Shown here: positions 21,274 to 32,412 of the stretch, piece by piece
Position numbering within the stretch: the first letter of the stretch is position 1
Layout of the letters: every line of letters begins with the position of its first letter
Assembly: GCA_039090855.1 (NCBI GenBank)
Contig: CM076999.1
Location: 114,885,072 to 114,949,071, forward strand
Direction of reading: 5' to 3'
DNA length: 64,000 nucleotides
Source of the DNA: Macrothele yani
Lineage: Eukaryota; Arthropoda; Arachnida; Araneae; Macrothelidae
The notes under the pieces: generated by a model
The model's database searches: none
Seen by the model: the letters and a program-made list of their open reading frames with translations, nothing else
Told to the model about the DNA's origin: nothing
Program-made: the position numbers and the translations under genes

Positions 21274-22705
21274 TGCACGTCTTTTGTAATAAAAGATCGT
21301 GCTTATGTTATCGATTTGTCTGTCCGTCCGTCTGTGGACACCATACTTCTGCAACTAATAGTCCGATTTAAAAAAACTCTTTTTGCATTAGAAAGCTTGA
21401 AATATGCGAATGATGATACTTCATTTCGTTTTTTTATTACGATGCACAATTCCGCCTGTAGAGGACGTAAATGCAGATGATATCGAATTCAAAATACATT
21501 TTATTTCATATATTTGCTTCTAAACATCCGATTGAAAAGATTCTTTTACCTTTTGATTCTATCTGTTTCAAAGAGTATTCTAGGTGCGGTCACTTTTCAA
21601 GTAACGCATAGATCTTCCGCTAGGGGGCGTAAAAGTAAAACGCGTTGCCCCCGATATATCTACTTCTAAAACTCCGATTTAAAAAAATTCAGCGGATACA
21701 GCTCCTGATGGGAAACCTTTTGCATGTCATTTCTAATATTTGCTAAAGAATGGTTTGGCCACCAGGGGGCATAAGCGTTAATTTCTGCTTCTGGTGTATT
21801 TGCCACAAAATCTGAGTTTCTAAAATCTCTATTGAAAAAATTCGTTCGTGGACCGACGTCACTCACGTCGATAAGTCTTTTCCGAATATTTTCTTCAGAA
21901 AAGTATGCAAGGTTTCTCCGCCAGGGGAGTAGACGTATGTCTTATTTTTGTCAATATTGCTACTTTTAAGAGTCCGATTTGAAAAATTCCTTCTTTGTTG
22001 GATAGCGTTAGTGGTGCGAAATGTTTTTCATATAATTTTAAAATTTTTCAAGTAATTCATTGACTCTCCTCTGGGGGGCGTTAAGGTAAATTGCGTTTCC
22101 CCATATTTCTGCTTTTAAAAATCCGATTTGAAAAATTCTTCCTGTATTGCATGCAACTCGTGATGGGAAATGGTTTTCATATAATTTCTAATATTTGGTA
22201 AAGAACGGTTTCTCCACCAGCGGGCATATGCGTTAATTTCTGCTTCTGGTGTATTTGCAGTAAAATCTGAGCTCCTGGAAACTAGACTGAAAAAATTATT
22301 TCCTGAACCCAAACCGCTCACGTCGAAAAACTTTTTGAGTCTTCTTTTTAAAAGAACGCATGTTTTTCCCGCCAGGGGGCATAGATGCATATCTTATATT
22401 TGTCCATATCTGTGCTTCTAAGAGTCTGATTTGAAAAATTCTTTCTTTTTTGGAGAGTATTTCCGCTGCGAAATGTTTCTCATATAATTTAAAATTTTTC
22501 TGAACGCACAAGTCTTCTACCAGAGGGCGTTAAGTTCACGATTCTGTTTACTGTGGTATTAAAAACCCGATTGAAAAACTTCTTTCTTCCGTCAGATACT
22601 ACTGCTTTCTATACCGGTGACTTTGAATAGCTTTAATAAATTTATTTCGCGTCAAGTCGGACTCAAAAAACATGCTCGAAAATTCGGTGGGATCTATCGT
22701 CTTGT
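21274..22705 (+). mobile_element. GTCY/hairpin repetitive element R2
   Basis: It begins with a strong hairpin at 21274-21303 (GCACGTCTTTT pairing with AAAAGATCGTGC), then TTATGTTATCGATTTGTC and the GTCY tract GTCTGTCCGTCCGTCTGT. About seven subrepeats of about 145-150 bp follow, each with a GGGGGCGTAA-like core (near 21625, 21765, 21920, 22070, 22220, 22370 and 22520). The far end, with TTTATTTCGCGTCA and GAAAATTCGGTG, matches that of R3. Helentron-associated origin is inferred. Confidence 0.65.
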
Positions 22706-22810
22706 TTTAAATAGCACAACGAGACACTTTAACTGATGAAATCAATTTTGATTGCATATTCATTGTGAAGAATAATTATCTAAAATAAAAATAAAAGTTA
22801 ATCTTACTGT

Positions 22811-23277
22811 CTCGGCACGATGTATAACACTTTCATCTAATACACGCAAGCCTCAGAAGTATAATATATTTATTTACATCTAAAACCAGTATGTACAGAT
22901 AAAAGCAACTTTAAAAAAACAGGCAAGATCTTTCGAGGCTTCACAAGACTCATTATCAAGCCAAACTCATTATCAGCTTGGCTTGATAATGAGTCTTGTG
23001 AAGCCTCGAAAGATCTTGCTTGTTTTTTTAAAGTTGCTTTTATCTGTACATACTGGTTTTAGATGTAAATAAATATTTTATAATTAATACAGACATTTAA
23101 CGTGGACCAGGAACATCAAACAAAGAACTTCGCTCTTTCCACGTTTATAAGTGAGTCACGGAAAAATTCTCATTGGCCGCCGCCGGGAGTCGAACCCACG
23201 GTCTTCCAGTTACGCGCCGGATATGCTTCTTCTGAGGCTTGCGTGTATTAGATGAAAGTGTTATACATCGTGCCGAC
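22811..23277. repeat. long foldback (nested inverted repeat)
   Basis: Inner arms 22863-22964 and 22978-23080 are nearly perfect inverted copies of about 102 bp around a 13-bp centre. Outer arms 22811-22862 and 23227-23277 are also inverted copies, but on the right they are separated from the inner arm by about 146 bp of extra sequence. That insert carries a tRNA-like B box. The simplest reading is a foldback whose right arm was interrupted or whose left arm lost this segment. Confidence 0.9.
23081..23226 (-). mobile_element. tRNA-derived SINE-like segment in foldback arm
   Basis: The minus strand contains GTGGGTTCGACTCCCGGC, a good B box and T arm, preceded by GGCGCGTAACTGGAAGACC. The segment ends at about 23081 beside AT-rich arm sequence. 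It is present only on the right arm of the foldback. Exact ends and target duplication are not resolved. Confidence 0.5.
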
Positions 23278-23469
23278 ACAGATGTATGTAAGATTAACTC
23301 TATGGTTGCACGAGATATATTGTCTCTTCATTAAAAAAAAATTGAAATCCAACGCTACTTGAAGTTAAGGATCGTGGAAATTTACTGCCATGCAAAACAA
23401 GCGCCTGGCGCCTCTGAGTCTACCGATTGAAAACTGAATCCTGTGCACGTGACACTTTGAGCTTTAACG

Positions 23470-23473
23470 TACG
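23470..23473. repeat. 4-bp target site duplication (TACG) of the LTR element
   Basis: TACG directly precedes the left LTR and recurs at 30268-30271 directly after the right LTR. Confidence 0.9.
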
Positions 23474-24807
23474 TGTTATATCTTTTATTTTGAACAAATT
23501 TATTATAAGAATAATCATATGTTATAAACAAATATTTAGCTCAAACCAATTCACCATAGTTATATACTTTATGAAACAATTCACCATAAATCTTCAAACG
23601 TTAATCTGTACCAACGTTACATTCTAATACAAAACACGTGTTAAAGTTATGAACAATGGAACACGTGTTGATGCTATTCATTGGAACACGTGTTACTGTC
23701 ATCAATGTTAAATACAAGGTGTTAATTTTATTGTTATATTTATTATTATGAACAAATTATAGGTGCATCAGTTACAGATCATTTACCGATTAAATTTACT
23801 TTTTATAACTATGGGACTTTTTGTTCTACAGTGATCGTATATGGACAAAAACGTGCCCCTTATATGTACTAGCATATAATAAAGCACGGCGTTGTGATTC
23901 ACCTTTATCCCATCACTGGAATGGTGGGGGAGTAAAGGTGCCGCTCGTGAAAGAAATCAGAAACATAAACACATATCTTAGTTTACACATACCTTAACTT
24001 ATGTCTTGTGTGGTTATAAGGAAAACAAACAGGAATCTTATGTGGAAGTAATCAAAATAGTTTAATACGAGAGAATTAGGAACACTAAGGTACCACGTGC
24101 GTGGGTGCAGCCGTTAGCAATACCTTACACATAAAATTTACTATTATTACGATTTTTCTCTATAACGTCTCCGATCATTTCTGCATACATCTATCTATAT
24201 ATATAAGTGCAAAGCTTAGTGATTCATTTTACTTCTAGTTCCTTTTCTCCTATGCTTTACTTAAATGTTTTACCTAGCTAACTGGGTTTTCATTGTTTGA
24301 TCATGACCAATACACACGCCACGTGCTCTGAATAGGGTTATGAATTAATTTAAGCAAGTACATGCAATAACAGGGAAAAGGAAAAATAACTTAACTGGTA
24401 TTTCCATATGTCTTTCAGGTTTTCAATCCAAATCTTTTTCCAATTGTCAGCGCTGGCAGTACTTCATCTATCTCTCGTCACATCGCTCGACGATCCGCTA
24501 TCCACGTCTGTCCCTTCTCGCTACACGCACTCCACACTGTTGACCAGTGAAGACTTTCTGACCTTCTGAGCTTCACCTTGTCCGCGGATGCCAAGGTCAC
24601 TTGACCAGTCTGGAATTCATCTAATCCGTCCGGGGAACGTCACTTCGCTCCCTCCTTGGGAACTGACCCTTCAACTTTTCCGACCCCTATATCCCCTGGG
24701 GCCTAAGTATCGTCACAAGGCTTGAGATTGCCTCCCGCTATCCCCTGGGGCTATCTATGCACGTGCATGTTGGACTAAATTTATTTTAAATAATTTTATT
24801 TCCAACA
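23474..24807 (-). repeat. 3' LTR
   Basis: This is a direct repeat of 28923-30267. On the minus strand it starts TGTTGGAAATAAAATT and ends GATATAACA. It lacks an 11-bp stretch present in the other LTR near 29252-29262. Confidence 0.95.
23633..23694. promoter_or_regulatory. cluster of three AACACGTGTT palindromes in the LTR
   Basis: Perfect 10-bp palindromes lie at 23633-23642, 23660-23669 and 23685-23694, spaced 27 and 25 bp, with the same set in the other LTR near 29083-29144. The CACGTG core is the E-box bound by bHLH factors. A regulatory role is inferred. Confidence 0.5.
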
Positions 24808-26911
24808 TTCCTCCCTTACCAGATGTAATCTTTATGGGGGGCCCAAAGGAATGCTGGGGGAAAAACTACACGCACGGATAGACTACTCCATCCTTACCTA
24901 GTAATCCTCTATCTTTTTCCTCATGTGCACTTATATATACATATAGCAATGAAATTATATAAAATATTCATAATCACACATATACACAATACACTTTTCA
25001 AACACAAAAATTAATTAACTGTTACGGTCCTGCACCCACAATACATATCTAAAAAATATCAATTCAGTGATACTGCTGGCATCTGAAGCTTACATGCACG
25101 TGTCGTTTAGTACACTTTGAGCTGTTGCTGACCAAGTATCAGTAACACATTTAACTGCCAAACGCTTTTCCGTTTGTTTGTTTGCTTTTATATTCAATTT
25201 TTTTTTTTTTTTTTTTATTGTCATTGTCCACGTCCACCGATTCTTGAGTTTTATTGTTTGACTTAATTTTTTTTTTCCTGGTGGAAAGTAAGACAAGGTG
25301 AAATTGTTCGATTTACGTTCAGTTCTGCGATTCACACACAATTCACACAAAAAGTTATCAGACATCAAACCAATATCACTGGCAGTTCGCAATATTTGGA
25401 GAACATTGTCACATGATTTGTGCTTTTTATATGCTGGTAATAAAATTAGCTGTAGAACACTTTGCTCTGTACGTATATGTTTATCTAGTATTATTCGTCC
25501 ACAGTCACCTATAACATGGGTTATTCACCAAGGTCTCTTTGACCTGGAACACAATAACAGCAAAATCATTTCACCTGTGTTTTATTCATCTCTGCATGCG
25601 CCCTCATTGACACTGTCCTTTGTGCTTTTAAACACCACACCGCTCATCGGCCATACCGTTTTCACTACCTGTTGACCACATAGCACAACAAAGTCTTCGC
25701 TGTCAATGTAGCACTTTATTTAGTCTGTAGGTCATCCACATGAAAAAAATGCTTTGCATTCACAGTAATTACGACCGTCCTTGGATACACCAGCACGCTT
25801 ACATTACGCATGCCACGTGCGATCCGTTCATTATTTTCAAAAGCTTGCATCATTACTTGAATATCCTCCTGTTGTTTGAGTTTGGGAAAAGAAAACGGTG
25901 TTTCAATCACTGCTGCACTTTAGTTCCCGTAGGAAGCATAGTTATTTTGTTCACCAACACGTGGTTCTTTTCGTTCACCAACACGTGGTTCTTTTCGTTC
26001 ACCAACACGTGATTCTTTTTGTTCACCAACACGTGATTCTTTTTTTGTTCACCAACACGTGATTCTCTTTGTTCACCACCATATGGAACACACTGACTTT
26101 ACTCACACTTTGATTTATTTTTTCTTCTGTAACCTTCTCTCTTCCCCTGATTACGCACTGTACCGCTCTGTCACTACCCAGACTAGACGCGGCAGTGTGA
26201 TCCGTCAATCGAAACAAAGTCAATTACCCAGTGGTTTAATTTTCATTTACCCTTATCTACATTCATTATCATTATTATTTTTTTTTTCAGAATAGTTGTA
26301 TATCTAATATCTTAGATTTACACTATTCTTTCCTTCCCAAGCAAAGATAGACCCGCGCAGCCAAACTTAAACAATACCGTCCTACTGCACCTAATTATTA
26401 TTAACATTAATATTTTATATTACTCTTGCCAATATCTCTACTAAATTTTTATCTGACGAATTTTTCGAGCATACACCTCCACAAGAGATAACCATGTGTT
26501 CCTGGGGAAATATTCAGATATAACATAACGTTAGTTAACCAGTTAAGAAATTTCTTTTTTTTTTTTTTCTTTTTTTTACACACCTTTCTATGCACTAATC
26601 ACACACAGACTTGAAACATACTTGAAATACGGAATGGAAAATAATAATACCCGAACTCGAGAAAATTTTATACATATATATTACACAAAATACTAGTGAA
26701 TTTTCCACCTTTTGCTTTAATATTAAGAGATATATGCTAATCCTATAATAAAACATTCTGACTTACTAACTTCCGTTTAAAATGCCTTCTAACTACAATA
26801 ATGAATTACTAAATCTATCAAATAAATGCAATAAAGATCCGAATTAGATTTGCTACTGGAATTGGGGCTGCGGGGAGGGGGGGGTGGTAAATGAAATAAA
26901 CTGCAGCTCTT
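24808..26911 (-). other. non-coding interior of the gag-only element
   Basis: On the minus strand this 2.1-kb segment between gag and the 3' LTR ends in the purine tract GGTAAGGGAGGA next to the LTR. It is AT-rich, with T runs near 25200 and 26550 and a 24-bp tandem repeat at 25949-26080. Short frames such as 25298-25675 on the plus strand show no recognisable domain. A pol region would be expected here in an autonomous element. Confidence 0.7.
25949..26080. repeat. 24-bp tandem repeat x 5-6
   Basis: Units start GTTCACCAACACGTG at 25949, 25973, 25997, 26021 and 26047, then GTTCACCACC at 26071. Each of the first five includes the CACGTG core also found in the LTR palindromes. The period is eight codons, but no supported protein spans it. 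Confidence 0.9.
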
Positions 26912-28702
26912 CTATTGCTTTGCACCTTTCTGTCTCGAACAAGATTTGCTTGGCTGCTTTAACTTAAAAGGATCTTTATCGTCCTGTACTCCTAATAACT
27001 GTGAAAGATCAAATGGCGATTCTGCAGTTTGTTCTTCACATTTTTCGTTAAGTGGATTATGAGGATTTGCGAACGACTGTGAGGAAGAACGAACTGGATT
27101 CGTTACTGACTTCTTCTCTTTACTGTTCTTCACAATCTGGGGGGATTCTAAGTTGTCTTTTTCATTTTTACGTTGCTTATGTACAATTTCTGTAGTGGAT
27201 TCAACTGTTGAGATTTTATCTACGCTTGCTTTGATCTTACTTCGGGAATCAACTATTGTCAAAACCTGGACCTTCTCTTGAGCCTCTTCATTTTGAGTAA
27301 CACGTGGCTTTGGGGAACTTTGAGCACGCTGGTGTCTATTATTGTAAAAATGCCTACCCTGACTAGGTCTTGAGGGAAATGGATTTCTATAATTATTTTT
27401 CCCTCTGCAAAATCTCACTTTGTGGCCTACAGTTCCACATCCAAAACAACGGAGGTTGTCATAAGCCTGACGTTGTTTCTGATGTGTTACGTAATGTGGT
27501 CTAGCATTCCTATTTGTTTGATCAAAATGCTTATTCTGCTCTAACGGAAAACTTCTATGTCTCTGGATGTGGAACGTATTGACAACTGCAGTGTTTACAT
27601 TTCCCTGGTTGTTATTCCTGTTTTGTCTCTGGTACAAATTTCCGCGAGGATTAAAATGACCCGCGCCATTTGTATCCCGCGCTCCGTAACCTGAAGATTT
27701 GGGGACACGAAACGGGGCTCTATCTCCCTGTCTTTGGTTTCCAAAATTATTTGATTGCTGATTACATCTGCTAACTGGGTGTCCTAATGCACCACATCCG
27801 AAACATCTGACATTAACAAAATTTCGCCTAGCCTTATATCTGGAATTCTCATAATTTTGACTTTCATTAATTTTTGATTGCAATTTTGATAGCTCATTCT
27901 CGGCTTTCATTAATCTTTCACTCATTTGTTGTGATTCTTCTCGTAAGGTACTGATAAGTGCATTTTGCTGCCCGATGTATTGCTGAAACATGGGACAAAG
28001 TTCTGAAATACCATTAGCATCGCCTGGGGCGCTTTCTCGAGGGATTTGATCTGCATCATCGGCAGAATTGACACTCTTTGTGATTATATGTCGATTTGCC
28101 TCAGCAAGCAGTGCATCTTGTACTGCTTGATCGAAATTTGCAGGCCCTTTCGAAAGTACCTCTGTTTGAATACTTCTTTCCACACCTGCTAAAAATTGTG
28201 ATAACATAATTGAATCAACCAGTGCCTTAACCTGCTCATCCCCTGAGACCGGTGTGCCTAGATAAGAATGCGCTGATCCTCTTAGACGTGATTCATACTG
28301 GGCGACCGACTCTTCTGGTCTTTGATTGCAAGAATTAAAATTTTGTATTGCCACTACTAGAGGTTGGTTATTGGCAAACCTTTTTATCACTGCTGATTTA
28401 AACATCTTGTAATCATCAAGCTGTCTAACATGGGGAGATTCACTCAAAAATCCTAAAGCTGCTTGCGTCATGCGAGCTTTTGCTACAAAAATTTTTACTT
28501 TTTCTGACCAATTAGTGACTGATTCTAATCCCTCTATTGCTTCGAACAAGAAACAAGCTGGAATAAGCTTATCGTTTCCAGAGAATTCGGGAATCAGGGG
28601 AAGTACTGATGCAATAAATTGCAACTCCTGCATGGAATCTTGAACGGAGGAGCCTGACATTTTTAATAGAAGTTTAATACCTAAGTTGTACACTAATACC
28701 AA
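26912..28702 (-). CDS. gag: retrotransposon Gag polyprotein with two zinc knuckles
   Basis: The intact 596-codon frame encodes a Gag-like structural protein that would form the cytoplasmic particle around element RNA. The N-terminal half (about residues 35-170) has the helical, Trp- and Arg-containing pattern of Ty3/gypsy-type Gag, including EESVAQYESRLR. A Ser/Glu/Lys-rich, probably coiled stretch lies near 245-285. Two CCHC knuckles of spacing C-x2-C-x4-H-x4-C follow, CFGCGALGHPVSRC (about 298-311) and CFGCGTVGHKVRFC (about 417-430), which would bind RNA. The C-terminus is polar and low-complexity. A start at Met15 (MSGSSVQDS, 28660) looks more natural than the first Met. There is no downstream pol frame. 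The intact frame plus near-identical LTRs suggests recent activity in trans. Confidence 0.9.
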   Translation of the reverse strand: MVLVYNLGIKLLLKMSGSSVQDSMQELQFIASVLPLIPEFSGNDKLIPACFLFEAIEGLESVTNWSEKVKIFVAKARMTQAALGFLSESPHVRQLDDYKMFKSAVIKRFANNQPLVVAIQNFNSCNQRPEESVAQYESRLRGSAHSYLGTPVSGDEQVKALVDSIMLSQFLAGVERSIQTEVLSKGPANFDQAVQDALLAEANRHIITKSVNSADDADQIPRESAPGDANGISELCPMFQQYIGQQNALISTLREESQQMSERLMKAENELSKLQSKINESQNYENSRYKARRNFVNVRCFGCGALGHPVSRCNQQSNNFGNQRQGDRAPFRVPKSSGYGARDTNGAGHFNPRGNLYQRQNRNNNQGNVNTAVVNTFHIQRHRSFPLEQNKHFDQTNRNARPHYVTHQKQRQAYDNLRCFGCGTVGHKVRFCRGKNNYRNPFPSRPSQGRHFYNNRHQRAQSSPKPRVTQNEEAQEKVQVLTIVDSRSKIKASVDKISTVESTTEIVHKQRKNEKDNLESPQIVKNSKEKKSVTNPVRSSSQSFANPHNPLNEKCEEQTAESPFDLSQLLGVQDDKDPFKLKQPSKSCSRQKGAKQ

Positions 28703-28909
28703 TTAAAATAATACCTTTATCCCTACAACATGCAATTGCGCTTTTACCTAACTCTTAGTAATGAAGTTGTCAAAATAGCACCTTAAGAAAACTATTGCAT
28801 GATGCATACAACAAAAGAAAATAATGAACTGCTACATATGAAGAAAAGAAAACCCATTCAATCCGTACTGCGACGGGGAAAAATACATGACAGCACGAAT
28901 GGCTCAAAA

Positions 28910-28922
28910 GTCACGGCACCAA
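28910..28922 (-). promoter_or_regulatory. primer-binding site of the gag-only element
   Basis: Directly after the 5' LTR the minus strand reads TTGGTGCCGTGAC, the TGG-initial form expected for pairing with a tRNA 3' CCA end. The tRNA used cannot be named with confidence from this stretch. Confidence 0.7.
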
Positions 28923-30267
28923 TGTTATATCTTTTATTTTGAACAAATTTATTATAAGAATAATCATATGTTATAAACAAATATTTAGCTCAAACCAATT
29001 CACCATAGTTATATACTTTATGAAACAATTCACCATAAATCTTCAAACGTTAATCTGTACCAACGTTACATTCTAATACAAAACACGTGTTAAAGTTATG
29101 AACAATGGAACACGTGTTGATGCTATTCATTGGAACACGTGTTACTGTCATCAATGTTAAATACAAGGTGTTAATTTTATTGTTATATTTATTATTATGA
29201 ACAAATTATAGGTGCATCAGTTACAGATCATTTACCGATTAAATTTACTTTATCGTGCCTTTTTATAACTATGGGACTTTTGTTCTACAGTGATCGTATA
29301 TGGACAAAAACGTGCCCCTTATATGTACTAGCATATAATAAAGCACGGCGTTGTGATTCACCTTTATCCCATCACTGGAATGGTGGGGGAGTAAAGGTGC
29401 CGCTCGTGAAAGAAATCAGAAACATAAACACATATCTTAGTTTACACATACCTTAACTTATGTCTTGTGTGGTTATAAGGAAAACAAACAGGAATCTTAT
29501 GTGGAAGTAATCAAAATAGTTTAATACGAGAGAATTAGGAACACTAAGGTACCACGTGCGTGGGTGCAGCCGTTAGCAATACCTTACACATAAAATTTAC
29601 TATTATTACGATTTTTCTCTATAACGTCTCCGATCATTTCTGCATACATCTATCTATATATATAAGTGCAAAGCTTAGTGATTCATTTTACTTCTAGTTC
29701 CTTTTCTCCTATGCTTTACTTAAATGTTTTACCTAGCTAACTGGGTTTTCATTGTTTGATCATGACCAATACACACGCCACGTGCTCTGAATAGGGTTAT
29801 GAATTAATTTAAGCAAGTACATGCAATAACAGGGAAAAGGAAAAATAACTTAACTGGTATTTCCATATGTCTTTCAGGTTTTCAATCCAAATCTTTTTCC
29901 AATTGTCAGCGCTGGCAGTACTTCATCTATCTCTCGTCACATCGCTCGACGATCCGCTATCCACGTCTGTCCCTTCTCGCTACACGCACTCCACACTGTT
30001 GACCAGTGAAGACTTTCTGACCTTCTGAGCTTCACCTTGTCCGCGGATGCCAAGGTCACTTGACCAGTCTGGAATTCATCTAATCCGTCCGGGGAACGTC
30101 ACTTCGCTCCCTCCTTGGGAACTGACCCTTCAACTTTTCCGACCCCCTATATCCCCTGGGGCCTAAGTATCGTCACAAGGCTTGAGATTGCCTCCCGCTA
30201 TCCCCTGGGGCTATCTATGCACGTGCATGTTGGACTAAATTTATTTTAAATAATTTTATTTCCAACA
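28923..30267 (-). repeat. 5' LTR
   Basis: This direct repeat of 23474-24807 is nearly identical, with an 11-bp insertion near 29252-29262 and two single-base length differences. It would carry the promoter for the minus-strand transcript. Confidence 0.95.
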
Positions 30268-30271
30268 TACG

Positions 30272-30684
30272 TATGAATCACGAAATCACGCGTGCCAGGT
30301 TTTTACATATAATTTTGCCTGTCAGGCGCCGGTAGCAGACACACCATTAGATGGGTACAACTGATTTATAGAAAAGGAGGAATGTGAGGTACATGGTTAG
30401 TCATAACAACATTCCACTACAGACGTTACGGAATGTATGAAAATGAAAGAGTCAGAGATAAAACTCCATACTGAGCACAAAGAATATCTAACGCTTAAAG
30501 AAGGTCAACTTTCATAGAGATAACGTAAAACAGGCGGCAAAAGCGCCACCACATTTTAAGAGATAATATGCTCTGCGGGAAAGTTAACATTCAGGAACAA
30601 AACACGTAAGGGGGATTACGGCAGTGCAGCTTTTCTTTGATCCACGATGGTTTCCTTCGATCTGATGACTATTTGCTTAGAGCA
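30272..30684. other. no gene seen
   Basis: AT-rich flank of the LTR element. No coding or repeat signal is recognised. Confidence 0.4.
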
Positions 30685-30868
30685 GTTTTTTGTTGTTGTT
30701 GTTGCTGTTTTCTGATATCCCGCCCATCCCTTATATTGGTGAGAAAAATATGCGGATATTCAGCGATTGTTAGTAAATCACACCATCTCTGAAAGATCAG
30801 CCCAGGTTCGAACCTGAGGACCTTGCATCGATAGTCTGACTGGCTAACCACTAAGCCATCCGCGGCTC
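30685..30868 (-). mobile_element. tRNA-derived SINE (type C)
   Basis: The minus strand begins GAGCCGCGGATGGCTTAG, with A box TGGCTTAGTGGTTAGCC and B box AGGTTCGAACCTGGG, and runs about 180 bp to a CAA-type tail (30685-30705). No target duplication is clear. Only one copy is seen here. Confidence 0.7.
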
Positions 30869-30907
30869 CATATCTATTATCCCAGATGTTCCATCAAATA
30901 ATAGTGT

Positions 30908-31000
30908 CTTCCCAGTTGCGGACAGAAAAAAAAAAAAAAAAAAAAAAACAGTGCGAATTGAGGAAAAGAGGACAGATCCTCGCTCTGTCCGCAACTGGGA
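30908..31000. repeat. inverted pair of 17-bp motifs around a poly-A
   Basis: TCCCAGTTGCGGACAGA at 30910-30926 faces its inverse TCTGTCCGCAACTGGGA at 30984-31000, separated by an A run and about 35 bp. The same motif closes the element ending at 32018, so the left one may be a solo end of another copy. Confidence 0.75.
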
Positions 31001-32018
31001 AAAGGGGAAAGGACTTAGTGAGGGATTAGGGAAACAGGAAAACACACCACATTCCTAATCCCTCACCAGAAGGGTTGAATTTCCTTTGAAGTCATTCAAA
31101 TATTGAAAAAGTGTATACGGACAAATGGGTTATATATTTCATTCTATTTGAAGATCTTCTCATCAGCGTATTTAATTATTTAAATTTATACAATATATAG
31201 CTGGAGCCAGTCCATCTATGAGAATGAACTCCCAGTGTAGCTATAACTTTTTTCAACCACTATTTCTGAAGAAGTTATTATTTTTTATTGATATGTTTTG
31301 TTTTATTTCGCTTTCTTTATTTCAAAACAAGAACTAAAATAGATTACACAAATATTCTCATAAAAACATAACTATACTGTATATCAGTTTCAAAATAAAA
31401 TTACGAAATTGAAGATAGCTGTTGATTTCTTCTTGATTATTCCAACTTCTGAATGAACGATAGATTCTTCAAACAACATCGGATATTCGCAGTTTTGTAA
31501 AACTCTGCCATAGTTCTGCTGATTCACTCATCCAATTTTATTTTTGTCTTTTCTCGCCCTCGAGATTTAGGCACTTTCTGTCGTACCAAGAAGTCGCTGT
31601 GCCTAGCTTCATCTTTCAAGACGTTATTAACTTCGCGACTTTAGGATGAGGATTTTTGATAGCTGCATTTAACCGATGGTTCCAGCCTTCGACGACATTA
31701 TTTGTTCTGTGTCGTTTGTTGTTGCAATTCCACATTCCTACAATTATTACCGGATTTTCCAACCAGTTATCTAAGAAAAAATCATAAAATTCCTGAAGGT
31801 TTTCATTAATGGAACTGGATTCTTGAATGCATATCCAACCATCGCCTACATTTTCCACAGAAAGATAGGCCAGTAAAGCACACATTCGGAGGTGGTGCCT
31901 TATCTCCTCGTTATTGCTATATTCATTTAATAATCCCAGTTCTTGAATCTCTTCGCCAAAAGGGGTGTTTACCTAATTTCTCGCTAAAACTCTTTCTCTT
32001 TTCCCAGTTGCGGACAGA
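30984..32018 (-). mobile_element. Mutator-like (MULE) element remnant with inverted ends
   Basis: The left end TCTGTCCGCAACTGGGAAAA matches the reverse complement of the right end at 31999-32018 over about 20 bp. The interior is AT-rich and contains a short minus-strand MULE-type coding remnant at 31616-31885. Much of the transposase is missing. No target duplication is found. Confidence 0.65.
31616..31885 (-). pseudogene. C-terminal fragment of a FLYWCH/MULE-type transposase
   Basis: The 89-codon frame includes WLENPVIIVGMWNCNN and RTNNVVEGWNHRLNAAIK. The TNN-x-x-EGWN pattern is typical of the region after the catalytic domain in animal MULE proteins. The catalytic part is not present in frame. 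It is a decayed fragment rather than a gene. Confidence 0.65.
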
Positions 32019-32110
32019 ACTATTTCCGCAGTTGGTACCAAACCAAACAATATCTTCCAGTTGATTCTATGAATAAATAAGTAGGTACACGTATTCCAAA
32101 TTTAAAATTA

Positions 32111-32401
32111 GGGGCCGCGGGTAGCCTAGTGGGCAACGTTCGTGACTGCCACGGAAAGGACCTCAGGTTCGATCCACTAAATATCCGCCGTGCGTCGGAT
32201 GGGCACGTTAAGCCGTCGGACCCTGGGTACTGCCCCCGGTAATAAATAAGGGCATCTTCTTCCCCCTTTCTACTTCGCTTCCATGTCACTTTCCTATCAG
32301 GCACTCTAGCCCAAATCTCCTGGCTTCCTATTTCTAAGGGTTGTTTAAGACATGGGGTCAGACACTCCCTTCCTAAAATCCTCTACAAAAAAAAAAAAAA
32401 A
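32111..32401 (+). mobile_element. tRNA-derived SINE (type B) with target duplication
   Basis: It starts GGGGCCGCGGGTAGCC, with A box TAGCCTAGTGGG and B box AGGTTCGATCC, continues through a tRNA-unrelated body and ends in a poly-A at about 32387-32401. Flanks TTAAAATTA (32102-32110) and TTAAAATTG (32404-32412) form a near-perfect target duplication, so it is a LINE-mobilised insertion. Confidence 0.88.
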
Positions 32402-32412
32402 GAATTAAAATT

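Larger units (their letters stand above)
23474..30267 (-). mobile_element. gag-only LTR retrotransposon, complete and recent
   Basis: The 6,794-bp element lies on the minus strand. LTRs of 1,345 bp (5', 28923-30267) and 1,334 bp (3', 23474-24807) begin TGTTGG and end TATAACA. Alignment by eye shows only an 11-bp indel and two 1-nt indels between them. It has a 4-bp duplication TACG, a primer-binding site, a purine tract and one long gag frame. The interior beyond gag (24808-26911) shows no protease, reverse transcriptase, RNase H or integrase motif. It is therefore non-autonomous and probably relied on a partner element. Confidence 0.93.

Noticed and set aside
24808..26911. Hidden pol gene of the LTR element
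   Set aside because: No frame here shows protease, RT, RNase H or integrase motifs by eye.
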